DNA of 64,000 nucleotides from Chamaecrista fasciculata (Eukaryota; Streptophyta; Magnoliopsida; Fabales; Fabaceae). The notes under the pieces are model-generated. The model did no database searches, was not told the DNA's origin, and saw only the letters and a program-made list of their open reading frames with translations. This document shows positions 26,529 through 40,000 of the stretch, piece by piece. The stretch spans positions 209,974 through 273,973 of the forward strand of contig QANZ01029578.1 in the NCBI GenBank assembly GCA_003254925.1. Direction: 5' to 3'. Every line of letters begins with the position of its first letter. The stretch's first letter is position 1. Made by a program: the position numbers and the translations under genes.

Positions 26529-28021
26529 TATAAAATTCTTTATGTAACAACAACCAAAGTTTTTTACTATTAAATAGAATCTTTGAACAAATCCATAGTT
26601 AAATTATTAATAAATAATTTTTTTTAATAATTTCTCAAATAATTTTCTTTAGTCTTTTTAAATTACTGAAAAAACGTATTTCTACCAACTTCTTCTTTAT
26701 GAATTATGATAGATGTTATCACAATTTTTTTTTATTTCTGATCTTATCCTTTATGATATGATTATATGACCACACATCTATAATAACATTCTTATTTTAA
26801 TGACGTTAAACTTGTGTGCATGTTGTCATTTTATCGCCAAACATTTTGTACTATACAATAAAACATCTTTTATAGCCGTGCGATCAAATTTTCATATGCT
26901 TGCTAAATTAAATTGAAAAACAAACCCTTCAAACCAAATCAACTAATCGTGATTCTTGACGATTGGATTTAAAGAATTTTACAAACCTAATACTATGATA
27001 AATATATGCAAATTTGTTAACAAGAAGGAAATCCAAAACCAAAAATTAGAGAATGAAAAATTTTGAAGACTTAGTTATTTTTGGAAGGGTTACTTGAAGA
27101 CTTGTTTTTATTTTTTTTTACTTGCAATCAGACACCAAATCATATGTCCAAAAACAATTACTAAATTTGAATAGATAAACAAAACTAAAATATAATTAAT
27201 CACGTTAATTAATATACAATAATACAAATACCCCCCCGGCCACCCCCATTTTTTTATTGTTACACGTTGCATGTAACATGCTTACTTTATTATCACCAAG
27301 TCAATGACTCACTGATTAGTGGTTACAGATATACAAGTGGAACCAAAGGAAAGCAAACTTAATTTCATCAACTGAAAGTTACATTGAAAGGCCATAAATT
27401 AATGGGTGAAGATATTATGTATCATAACATAATACTATTCTCTTATCTATTTTTTGAACTTCAACACAACATTTTGCTTCTGAAAGTAATGGCAAAGGTG
27501 AACAGAAACGTGGCAATGAGTTTTTTATGGTACAAGCAAAGGCAAGCAATAAATGTGCATGAGATGCAGCAAAGCAAGCACATGGTCATCCCTATTTCTC
27601 AATCATCTTTTCCGACCCTATCAGAAAAGCAAGGTCAAGTGCCGTTGGATGTATTTTCCCAATGTTAGAATATGTGTGTGTACTATATAAGCAAGATAAT
27701 CAGGAGAGAGAAAGACTATCTCTCTCAAGTTCTAAGGTTGGTTGGGTTTGTACAGTAACTGCTCAGTGAACTTTGGAATATGCTGAAATAAACCAAAACT
27801 TACAATGTCGGATTAGTCATAGTTTCTTTTCACTTTTCCACAGTATCTCTAGACATTCCTGAGTACTCTCTGAAACAATCACTATTACAAAAGTATAAAC
27901 GGTAAGAAGAACAGTGAAGACAATGGTGCATCAGAAGTTGATAAATATGGTACAATAATGAACTTACCAACAAAGAGGCATATCTCAAAAAATAAGTAAA
28001 ACCAACAACAAAATATCCTCC
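26529..28021. other. Intergenic and 3' flank of the enolase-like gene
   Basis: Nothing convincing is coded here. The plus-strand open frame at 27384-27668 has no recognisable domain and biased composition. The part nearest 28021 probably holds the enolase 3' UTR. Confidence 0.45.
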
Positions 28022-31000
28022 TCACTGCCTAAAATCTTCGGCGGCATATACCGCTTGTTCTCCAAGCTCCTCCTCAATCCGAAGTAACTGCATCAAAACA
28101 CAGATTATAAACTCCTATGCTTTTTTGCGTACCACTTCACCAGTAGATTAACATCAACATATACAGCACATGAATAGCTTTAAATTCCATCAAATACTAA
28201 ATCTCTCTGGGAGACTCCAAATTAGTAGTGAAAGCTCCATATCCATGCTTAAAATATCGACTCAGTTATTTGTCAAACGTATGTACGCAAAACTATCATT
28301 TTAAAACTTCATGTGAAACCGTGAAGCATACATGCTTTGTGGTATGTAAAGCCTAAAATGAATAAACAACCTCTCATGCTATGAAACAGCAACCATAAGA
28401 TCAGGCCAAATAAATGAGGTACTGACACAGGACAATTACTGCAAAGCATGTTAATCAATCAACACTGTGAATCTTTTATTTGCATTTTCTCAATCTGATT
28501 CATCAATTAAATTTTTGGAAAAAGAATAAAGGATCTCAGGAAACATTTAAGGTTTCTTACACCGAGGTTGTTGACTAAATTAGAACAGATAAATAATGCC
28601 CAAATGTTTACCAAAAAAATAAAATAATGCCCGAAAAAGAACTTCAAGGTAAAAGTTTCGAACTTCAGATATATCAAGGTACTGAACACAATAGGTTATC
28701 AGACTTTACCCAAAAAAGAGTTATCAGGCACAAAACTAGATTTCATTAATTGCCCCTTTTGATGGAAGTGATTCAGACTAATCTTGCACATGCTTTTTTT
28801 TTTTGACAGAAAAGGAGTGTATTGTTGAGATCAAGTCTTTATTAAAAACTTTCAAATTCAATACTAACCAGACACCACAAGATTGCAAAACCAGCAATCT
28901 GCAAAAGAACTTTATGCTTCTTATTGCTCCAAAACCATTGAATTTAACAGCTGAAAACAATCTAGATAAGCTAGACAAACCCAATGCTCATTAAAGATAC
29001 CAAACAGTCTATTCCAAATCTGTCATCTGTCATGCCACTTCACAATACTGAGGAAAAAAGTTGATTGTTTGTCTCCGAACTCTGAGAACACATGATACAA
29101 GTGGCCAGTAACATCAACTATTGTGACATTGTAGGCATGCCCGCAAAGTATAGCCACCAAGCCAGAAATGGTAAAAGCTAAATAGGATGATTTCTCGCAC
29201 AGTCACAGTCTCCTCTCTTTCGTCTCACAAGAGTGAGAGTGTGAGAGTGTGAGACGAAAGAGAGGAGACTGTGACTGTGTGCGAGAAAAAGAGATGAGAG
29301 TGAGAGAGACATTCAAATTGTGAGAGTGAGGGATACAGCTGTGAGAAGTCAGATGCTTAGTCTAGAAGATTCAACTAAAATATCTAAGTTTTTCCTTCTT
29401 TTTTTTTTAAATGGGTTAGGTCGGGTTTGATCGGGTTCAAGCTGGTTAATCCGATAACCCGATCAGACCGACATTCTTTTAAAAACCAAACCCGATCCTA
29501 ACCGAATGGTTAACTCGAACCGACCGAACACAACATTTACGGTCGGGTTGACCCATTTTTGCACACCCCTTCATACATGGAGGGAAGCCGATTATCACAC
29601 GAAGATATTTGAGAAAAGGTCAATAAAGCAATAAAATAATCAGTCTGAAAGCCCAAAAAATAATTACCTGATTATATTTTTCTATACGCTCTCCTCTGCA
29701 TGGGGCACCTGCTTTGATCTGACCAGAAGCAAGTCCAACAGCTAAATCAGCTATAAAAGAATCTACAGTCTCCCCACATCTATGAGAAGTTATCATTCCC
29801 CAATGTGCTTCCTTTGACTGCTTCACCACTTCAATGACCTCTGTTACAGTTCCAACTTGGTTGACCTAGATTACAATGGAAAATCACACTTTAATCCAAG
29901 GGTCATAACAGTTGCGACTTGGTTGATCCAGATTATAGAAATAAAATTTTCTTTCTTTATGAAGGAAGAGTACAAAGAGGAGGAGGATTACAATATCCTG
30001 CAAAATGTGAAAGAGACAGCAAAAGCACAAAAACCTAAAATACATGAAAGCTAATAGGCAGGATACTCTATTTACATAACTAGAACCAGAATTATAATAT
30101 AGTATCTGCACAGCAAGTTTTTCCATAATCTGAAGAAATCCAATGGTCCAACCTAACACTTAATTTGGAAACAGAGTTGCTTCCGTGAATAACAGTAAAT
30201 TTAATTATCAAACAAAAATTAAATCAGAAATAAGGAAAAATTCATCATCAAATAATTAGTCCGATACCTTTAGAAGAAGAGCATTGCAAGCAGACTCATT
30301 AATTGCTCTCTCAATGCGTTTTACATTTGACATCAACAAATCACCTCCAACTACCTGCAAAACCATCCAAAGAGGAATAAAGCATATAAACAGAATTTCC
30401 TCAGTGGCAAACTGACCAACTGAATATCTGAATGGCAACATGATGATAACCTTTCACAATGCCACAAGACCAAAAAAAAAATGCAGTCTTACAAATTATT
30501 CTCCATTTATACATAGCCTGCTTCTGTGTCACACAAAACTACAGATTTACTCGCCACTGGTATTGGCATGCTAAAAATTACTTTGTAATTATTTTCCACT
30601 ATAATATCCTGTAAACATCAAGAGGTAACTGCCTAGTCCATAACATATATTATTTGGATGCAAAGCATAGGATGAACAGAGAATGAATGCACATTAGCTG
30701 AAGCGAAACATTAATTGCTTAAGAAATCACACCTGACAAATTCCAAGACTTGTAAAATACTTCATATGTTCCCAATCCTCCTTGTCAAAAGGATCTTCTA
30801 TTGATACAATTGGGTATTCTACAAATTGAGAAAGAAAGAAGCATTATAATCATATAAAGTATAGCAGAATTAATTTATACAAGAAATATCTAGAAAAGGC
30901 TAAGACAATTATTTACCATCACATAGTTCCTTGTACAACTCTATCATATCATCTGCTGACTTGAAATTCTGTCCTGACCTTTGAGGAGATTTAAAGTCCA

Positions 31001-34000
31001 GATCATACCTTGTACCTATACAAGGAAAAACACATACAGACCAATGTAAATTGGTTGACGTTTGCAAAGTTTTGAACACATTCTCTTGTAGTAAAAGCCA
31101 ACTTTGACAAGACTTATAGAAACAATATAGGCTGGGGTATTAGATACTTGTAAGTCTTGTACACTTTTTTTAAACGTACAAGACAACTGAATCAATGATT
31201 TCTTCCAAAAGAATAGTAATGAGAATTTGAATTTCAGCCCTTGGGGAATAGCTATATCCCCCAACCACCTCACTGAGACATTCCTTCCCTCAGTATGTGT
31301 GAATCAGTCAATTCTTCCACACAGAATTAAAAACAACAATGAAAAGGTATAGGCAACCAGAGTCAGTATATAGAAATTTGCAATCTTACAATTCAGTTGT
31401 TGATGTTCAAAAAGAATAAGAACATTAACAAATTAGTCAAATTTAATAGATTAAACTCTAAAGGTCATTCTTGTAAGGTGAGAGAGGCTAGAACTTCCTT
31501 TAGTCTTTATGGTTCTCCACATTTCCTGCTCCTTGACAAGAATCCCAATAGCCCACTTTAACTACCCAGGCCTTTCTTGCCTCACACAGTGATGTCTAAC
31601 TATTTGAGGGGGTAACTATTACTTCCTCAAATTTTGACCAGGAATTATGCTTTTGCGAAAATTACAGGTCAATCTTCGCAACTTCATTTTTCATTCTGAG
31701 AGACTAACTGATGTTGAAGTTACAATATAGGAGTCCTGTCAGGACTAATCTAAAATAAATAAAACAGTGTTAGATCTAAATGTTTTTATTTTGGTAAATA
31801 ATATCAGTTAGTGTGAGGATTGGCAATTCAACATTTATTACAGGTCTAATCTACATTGAATTGGTAAATAAAAACATTTATTACTTCTCAATCTTCAGTT
31901 AGTCTCTCGTCAACCTAAAAATAAAAGATTATGAAAACATATAGGACTAATCTAAAATAAATAAAACATTTAGGACTAAAAATTTATCTGATACTTTTGA
32001 GATCATTTTGAATATTCGACCCTATTTTTTTTTCTTTATTTAAATGATGTGCTTTTTTAAAAAAAATAGAAAACTCTCTTTTGCCCTTCTCTCACTCCAT
32101 CACTCTCTTTAATTGGCAAAAGCATTATTTTGGTCCCCAAACTTTATATTAATTGTCAATTTCGTCTCCGTTCTTTTTTTGCTATCAATTTCGTCCCCAA
32201 TGTTTTACATTTTGGTCAATTTTCTCTTTAGACTAACTTCTTTCAATAAATTAACAATATACTTCATCATGTTTTTCAATCTAAGTTAGGATTTGAGTTT
32301 CTTTTTGTATCAATTTTACATTACATGTCATCAGTCACGTAGAATCTGTCGTTGATATTTCGTTAAAGAGCAAAGGATAACATTGATCAAAATGTGAAAC
32401 ATTGAGGACGAAATTGACTGCAAAAAAGAATGGAGACGAAATTGACAATTGGTGTAAAGTTTGAGGACCAAAAGGGTACTTTTGCCTTATTCAATTTCTT
32501 CCCTCTTGTCAAATTCTGATTTCGAACACATCATTATGGTTTCAACCCTTCCACAATAATAAAGCCACCACCTCCACACTCTGATCTTCCACATGGAAAG
32601 CTTTTGCAGATATGTGATTCCCTTTCTTCAACTTCATTCTCATTTTGAGCAAAGAGACTGTGTAATGGGTTCTTCACTCCCAACAACCCATATATAGGTC
32701 ACTTGTGAGCATTTCACATATGCCATTCAAAAACACAAAGGGCAAAAATATTCTTTTTAGTCCTCAAACTACATCAATTTTTTATTTCATCTCCAATGTA
32801 CTTTTTTTATGTCAATTTTATCTCCAATATTTCACATTTTGGTTAATTTTAGATAAAGTTTACTAATTGGTCCCTTGATTTACACTGAGTCAACTAATCA
32901 ATTCCTAAATAATCGAAATACATGATTTAGTCTTTGAAATATTTCAATTATAAACTATTTGATCCCTAGTGACTACGGGTGTTAGTTGGACGGTTTGAGC
33001 GGTTTTGAATAAATTTTTTAACCGAATTGCTCTTAATGGTTTGAATTAATTCTTAACCAAACAGTTATAAATAATTTACTTAATCAAACCAAATCAACCC
33101 AATAAAATAACAATTTTGGCGGTTTGGTTGAGCGGTTTATAAGTTTATTTTTTATTTTTTATTAATCAATAAAAATTTATAAAGGAAAAAACGTTTACAA
33201 ATAGTGAGTCAAATTTAAGGATTAGAAGAGAAAATGACAATTAAGATTAGAGATTTGAGGAAAGAAAATAATACAAAATGACAATATTAGTTAGTCTACG
33301 AAAATGATATATTTTTATGAGACAACTATATAACAATAAAAAAGTATACCCAATTGCATAATAATCAAAGAAAAAAATGATCATTTTTGTGTTGTATATA
33401 ATCATATATAATAAATAAAAGTAAAAAAGTATATATAAATGTTAGCGGTCGGTTCGGTTAATTGTATGTCTAAATTGTTAACCGAACCAAACCAACTAAT
33501 TTTGATAATTTTTAACCAAACCAAATTACTCATTGTTCAATTTAGTTCAGTTTTTGTTTCAGTTCAGTTTTGAACACCCCTACTAGTGATAGTTTGGCCA
33601 CTAAATTTGAACTAATTTTATACTTTTTGGCCCAAAATTTGTACTAATTAATACTATTTGGTCCCTGAATTTGTATTTTTTTGGTCCCTAAATTTGACCC
33701 AGGGACCTTATCATTGACAATTGCAATAATTCAGGGACTGAATAGTATATTTTGATTATTTAGGAACTAATTAGCTGGCTCGGTGTAAATTCAATGATCA
33801 AATAGTAGGTTTTCTCTTAATTTTATCCTTTGACTAAACTCTTTCAATAAATAAACGACAAACTTCATCTTGATTTCAATCTGAGTTAAGAATTGAGTTT
33901 CTTTTTCTATCAATTTTACATTACATGTCATTAGCCATGTAAAATCTGTCATTAAGATTTGGTTAAATTAAGAGTAAAGGATGAAATTGAACAAAATGTA

Positions 34001-37000
34001 AAATATTGAAGATGAATTTGACAACAAAAAAATATTGGGGATCAAATTGAAAGTTGATATAAAATTTGGGGATCAAAAGAGTATTTTTTTTCCCAACATA
34101 AAGTGATAGTTTGAGGAAACATAGAGAAATGGTCAAAGGATCATTTTGGTCCTAAATGTATGCCCTAATGTTCATTTTGGTCCTTTATGTTTTAAAATGT
34201 TCAAATTGGTCCTAAATGTTGGCAAATTTTTTCATTTTGGGCCTAACTATTGAATTCGATCATATTTCTCGTATCTCATTTCAAATTCAAAGGACTTATT
34301 AAGAGTCACTCGTAGCTCTGAATTCGTCATATTTTGAACTTGAAGCAAGAGAGATATAATCAATTTCGTTTATTTAACCGTGAAACGAGCGATATATTTT
34401 CAAAACCGATTTGACCTTGTTTGCTGGCGATCTCTATTGAATAGAGAAAGTACTATTTGAGAGCAATTAATAGCTCTGAACTCGTCGCATTCGAACTTGA
34501 AACAAGAGAAATATGATCATATTCAACAGTTTGAGACTAAAATGAAACTTTCTGCCAATATTTATGACCAATTTGAATATTTTGAAACATAAAAGACCAA
34601 AATAAAAATTAGGGCATACATTTAGAACCAAAATGACCCTTTGACCTTGAGAAAAATAAGAGAAAAAGAGAACTTTTAGAAGAAAAATAAAAATTCTAAT
34701 TTTTAAAAAGAAATAAATCTCACGTTATTTCTTTACAAAAAATATATATAGTAAAGTTCACCTAAAGATTAATGGTTGAAAAAAAAATAATAATCTGAGG
34801 ATCAATTTGAAAAAATAATCTAAGGCCAAAATAAAATTAAATCTATAATATAAAGACTAATTTGGCTATTTGACTTAACTTTTTAAAATACAAAAAATTA
34901 ATAAAATAGTAATAAATTTAATAAAAGTATAAATAAAAATATTTTTGTCCCCAACAAAAAAATTATGAATTAATACTAGATAGGAAAGTTCACTGATATT
35001 TATATTTTTAAAATTAACTCAACAATTAAAAAAATAGATTTATTGCCAAATCAAGTATATACTATATAGTAATAAAGTAATAATATTATTCTATATTTTT
35101 CTTTTCTTACTTACTTAACGGTGTCTCTCCCTCTCCTTCTTCTGCTACCTTACCCTTCACTTTCCCATTAAGTTTCTCCCTCCCCGTCGTTGCTTTCTTC
35201 TAACCTAATTTCTATCTTCCACTAGACTTCTTCTTATACTGTATAATTATATATAATAATATGGAGCCCCAACCCAAAGTTGAAGCTGCTGAGCTTACGT
35301 CGCCTACGATTTCCGGCGCCGCGGCCGCTGAACCTACAGATCTGATGAATCTGTTTGAAAAGCACGCATATCTCGCAAATCAGAACAGAGAAATGAAGAA
35401 AGATGAGGAGAGATACCTGAAATCGCTGAAGCAGCTTGCAATTGAAAACCGCGAAATGAAGGAAAGTGAAGAGAAATATGAAAAGTCGTTGAAAGATCTC
35501 GAAGCTCAGAACCGCCGAATAAGGGACGTATGGAAGGAGAAGGAGGAGAGATACCATAAATCAATAAAAGAGCTGGAAATTCAGAATCGCGAATTGGAGG
35601 ACGAATTGAAGAAGGATGAGAAATATGAGAAGTCGTCGGAAGAGCTGAAGAGGAAGATTCGTGAATTAGGGGAGGGATTGAAGAAGTGCGAGGAAGAATG
35701 CGAGAAAGGGAAGAAGGAAGTCGAGAAGCTATTGGAAGCTGGGAAGAGGAAGGAGAAAGAAAATGGAGAGATTATTTCAGAGCTCAAGGGGAAGATTCTC
35801 AAATTGGAGGATGAGAATCGTGAGCACGGTGTTGGAAAGAAGACTAACTGAAGATTAGTCCTCCTGTAATTTCATTCTAATATTATTTACCAATTCAACA
35901 TCAAAGGGCACAGTTTAGTGTTAGGATACTAGTATTTTAGATTTTATTATTAGGAATAATTTATTATGCTTGTAATTTCTGAAGTATTATTATTATGTTA
36001 CTTTTAAGTGTGACAGTTATTGTGTGTGTGTGGTAGTTATTAGAGGGTAGTTTTTAGGAAGTCTATATATATGTATTGTTAGTTGATTATGGATGTGAAT
36101 GATATATGAAATATTCAGAAACTGTCTCTCTATCTATCTGATTCTCTCTTTCTCTCCCTCTCAAGTATGGAGATTCTCCTCCTTGAGTCCCTTTCCCTCT
36201 AACCCTATTCTGGGGTTCTAACAGTTAGAATGAAATTACAGGTCAATCCTCACATCGTGCCCTTTGATGTTGAAATTACTTAAAAGTTTCAACAAAACTG
36301 GTATGACCCAATTTACCAAGCTTTATCCACATCAATGCTCCCCTAAGTAAAACAAGTAATGAATGCAAGCCCCCAAAACGAAAAACATTCAAAAGTGGTT
36401 ATCAGGATGAGAAATTACTACAAATACAAACCAGAGTACCAAACTCAATAAAGAGTTGCAACAACATCCCTAGATAGAGGAGAAAGATATGGGAAGAAAA
36501 GATATCACCTATATCTATGGCCTATGGTATCTATAGAAATATAGCATTAATGAGATACATTGCCTTGATTACTATTTTTTAGACGTCAGCAAGGCAAAGT
36601 GTAAATTTTGCAGTGTAGCAAAAGTAAAAGAAAACTTTTTTTTAATATTAGAGTTAATAGAGCTCAGTTGCAATATGATCACTCATCATAACAATAAGCG
36701 ATATTAGAGTCAACAAGCTTAAGCAGATTTCATCTTCTAAACATACATGAGGGGGAAAAAATAGAATTACCTATGCAAAAATTTGTAGCAGAAATGTCAA
36801 GAGCTATCTTAATTTTCTCATTATAACCAGATCTGCTAATTGCCTCCTTCACAAGATCCAGAGCTTCTTTAAAGCTTAAGACAAAAAAAGTAAGAAAGAA
36901 AATATAACGGTACCTCTTAAATAACAATCTTACTCGGAGAATGTAGAAATAGCATCACATAACCTAAGCATGAAATCCATAATTAATCCATGAAAACTGG

Positions 37001-40000
37001 GCCAAAAAAAAAAACTCCATGAATAATAATTTTTCTAATGTCTTAATTTCCAAATGTTTGAATTAAAATTTAAGGTAAATTATACTTTGGTACCCTGTGG
37101 TTTGACCCCATTCCACTTTGGTACCCTGTGGTTTAAAACTAGACACTTCAGTACCCTGAGGTCTCCACCGTTATCCTTTTAGTACCCTGAACAATTTTTT
37201 TGTTAGTTTTGGATGGAATTTGGCACGTGGGCTCACTAAAACTCAATTTTGTCCAACATTTTCCCACACCAAAGATCAAATGCATGCTTTTCAAAAGTTT
37301 TGAATAATTTCGGTGTTGGATGCTGAGAAAGTTTTAAGAGAATTCAGAGCTAGGTTTTGAAAAACATGCGTTTAATCTTTATTGTTGTGGCAAAATGTTG
37401 GATAAAATTGAGTTTTAGTGAGCCCACATGCAGGTCACGTGCCAAATTCCGTCCAAAACTAACGAAAAAATTGTTCAGGATACCAAAATGGTAACGGTGG
37501 AGACCTCAGGGTACCAAAGTGCTAAGTTTTAAACCACAGGATACCAAAGTGTAATTTACCCTAAAATTTATTCAAGAAATCCAACATTCATATGAAAATA
37601 ATATCAACTAGAAGTAGAAACATTGATTCATTCATGTGCTATTCCAAGGTCTTTGATTTTTAGTTTTTGCCTTTTACATATGCAGTAAGCCTTAATCATT
37701 GTATTAAACAAGACCACATTATACAGTTTTTAAAAAAAAATATATATTTTCACTATTTTATCACTAACATCTAAAGGGAACTTATACCGAACATTATTGA
37801 TTCAAAAGCAATAAAATTGGTTAAGTCAATATGCAAACACAAAACACTTGCCTTGAGACATTAGGAGCAAAGCCACCATCTTCTCCAACATTGCAGCCAT
37901 ATGCACCATATTCTTCTGTAATAACACCCTGTCGTTTTATTATCATTAATACATATCAATATGCCAGTAGAAAAAAGAAATTGTCATACAGCTGTTTACA
38001 ACCCTAGGAGAAGCAAGATGATTATACTATGATTATAATAGTTAATGCATGCAAAATATGAGTTAAAGCCAGAATGAGAAGCAGCACTTGCCAAATTTTT
38101 CACATAACCAATAATAACTAGTTTTAGCTACTCATGCTTTGAGGGAAAAGAGAAGTTATTCAAAAGCCATTTTAAGTTGCAAAAGGAATGTTGCACATAT
38201 GCAATTGAAAGAACACATTAAGGAGAAGCTCCCATAAGCAGCCTAAGGCATCCACGTTGGATAATTTCAGGAGCAAAAGCAGCAACAATAACAAAGAATC
38301 TAAATTTTCTCAGACAGCCTGAGTGTTAAGTAACCATGCTACTAAACTTGATATGTTCCTAAATTTAGATCATGCCAAGGAGTGCTTAGATCAGGAGAAA
38401 AATGTATCAAGAACAAAGAAAAAGAAATTAGTCGAAATTCAAAAATAAATAAATAAATAAATAACCACCTTCAAGTGATGATAAGTCTCTGAACCCATTC
38501 TCACAGCTTCCTCAAATCTAGTTGCTCCAGTAGGTAGAATCATAATTTCCTATACAGAATACCAGGATAAGATTTCACTTTTGGAAGAACTAAATCACTA
38601 TTAAATGGTAGAGGGAAAAAAGGGTACACAAGCGCATCAAATTAAGAAAGCAAAACAATATCCATTGATGTTAGGGTAAATTACAAAATAGGGTCCTGTG
38701 GTTTGGCCCCGTTTCAGATAGGGTACATGTGGTTTGAAAAGTTTCAAATTGGGGCCTGAGGTTTACGCCGTTTGCAAAATGGGGTCTAGGTGGTTTTGGC
38801 TGTTAAAAATAACAGTGCACGTGATTATCACGTGCACCCTAACCTGACTTTTTTTTAGTCCCTAGCTCACAAACTGCAGATAAGTCCAGAAACCTTCAAA
38901 CTTCCTTCATTTTAGTCCCTAGCTCACAAAAAAAGTGCAAAATATTCTAGAACTTCTTCTTTTCTCTTACAAAAAGAGTTCGTCTCTCTCTCTTCTTTAC
39001 AGAAAAACTCAAACTAGAGAAAAAAAAGATCCCTCAAACTATCTATGATTACAGAAAAAAACGAAACAAGAGCCCAGACCTCCTCCTCTCTTTCGTCTTC
39101 ACAACCGTGCTTTTGTAGATGTTAATCCTTCCTCTGTTCCTTTTGTTTCCCATCTCAAAGAGGTTCAGAAACCAAATTTAAGAAAGTGAAGGAGTAAGCA
39201 TGAAACTCGAAAAGGACCTGTAATAGCGTCATCATCCAAAATGGGTTTGTTGACCACTATATTCGGATGATTATGTGTAGAGGAGGAAGAATTCGTGCAA
39301 GCCTTGGGGGAAGTGTAATCTGAATCACTGCGTTTTGGTCCTTCTTCCTCATGCGCCTATGCTAGCTATTCTCTTGGCTTCTTGTGCGTGGCCTCTATGT
39401 TTGCAGAATTAGGGTGAAGAGAGAGGAAATGCTAGCGGCTGTGATGAGATAGTGAGAGGATAAAAGGAAAATTAGGGTTTTTGTTTGGTGTAAATGACGA
39501 AAATGCCCTTACTTGAATATTTCCTTCTCAAAAATGTCCTCTTTGTATTGTTAGAGGCAAGGACGAAAATGCCGAAAATACGAAAATGCCCACATTTCCA
39601 CTGTCATTCCCAAAATGTAAAGAACACACAATGGACCAAAGGAAAAGAGGAGATCTCATGATTTTATCCAAATGATGATGGAGGAGGAGGGTCACGAGAT
39701 ATTTTTTTTTAGAGGCAAGGACTGATTTCTTCTGCTATATATACATACATGTCATGGAGACAAAAAAAAATCAGACGAAGATCAGAAAAGGGAGGAAGAA
39801 ACTAGAGAGACGAACATAGAGAGAGAAATGAGAACATAAAAAAAATCTTTTCTTGAGCATTTTGAGTGCGATTTGAGTGAGGTTTGAGTGAGGATTGAAG
39901 TTTCTTGGTGAGTTCTTGAGTTACCCGGCGATTTCCGTCCGTTTCCCGGCGAGATTGTGGAGTTTTCCGGCGGGTGTTAAAGTTTCTACGTTTCTTCAGT

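Noticed and set aside
27384..27668. Plus-strand open frame of 94 codons
   Set aside because: No domain, no splice context and no family resemblance; probably chance in the 3' flank.
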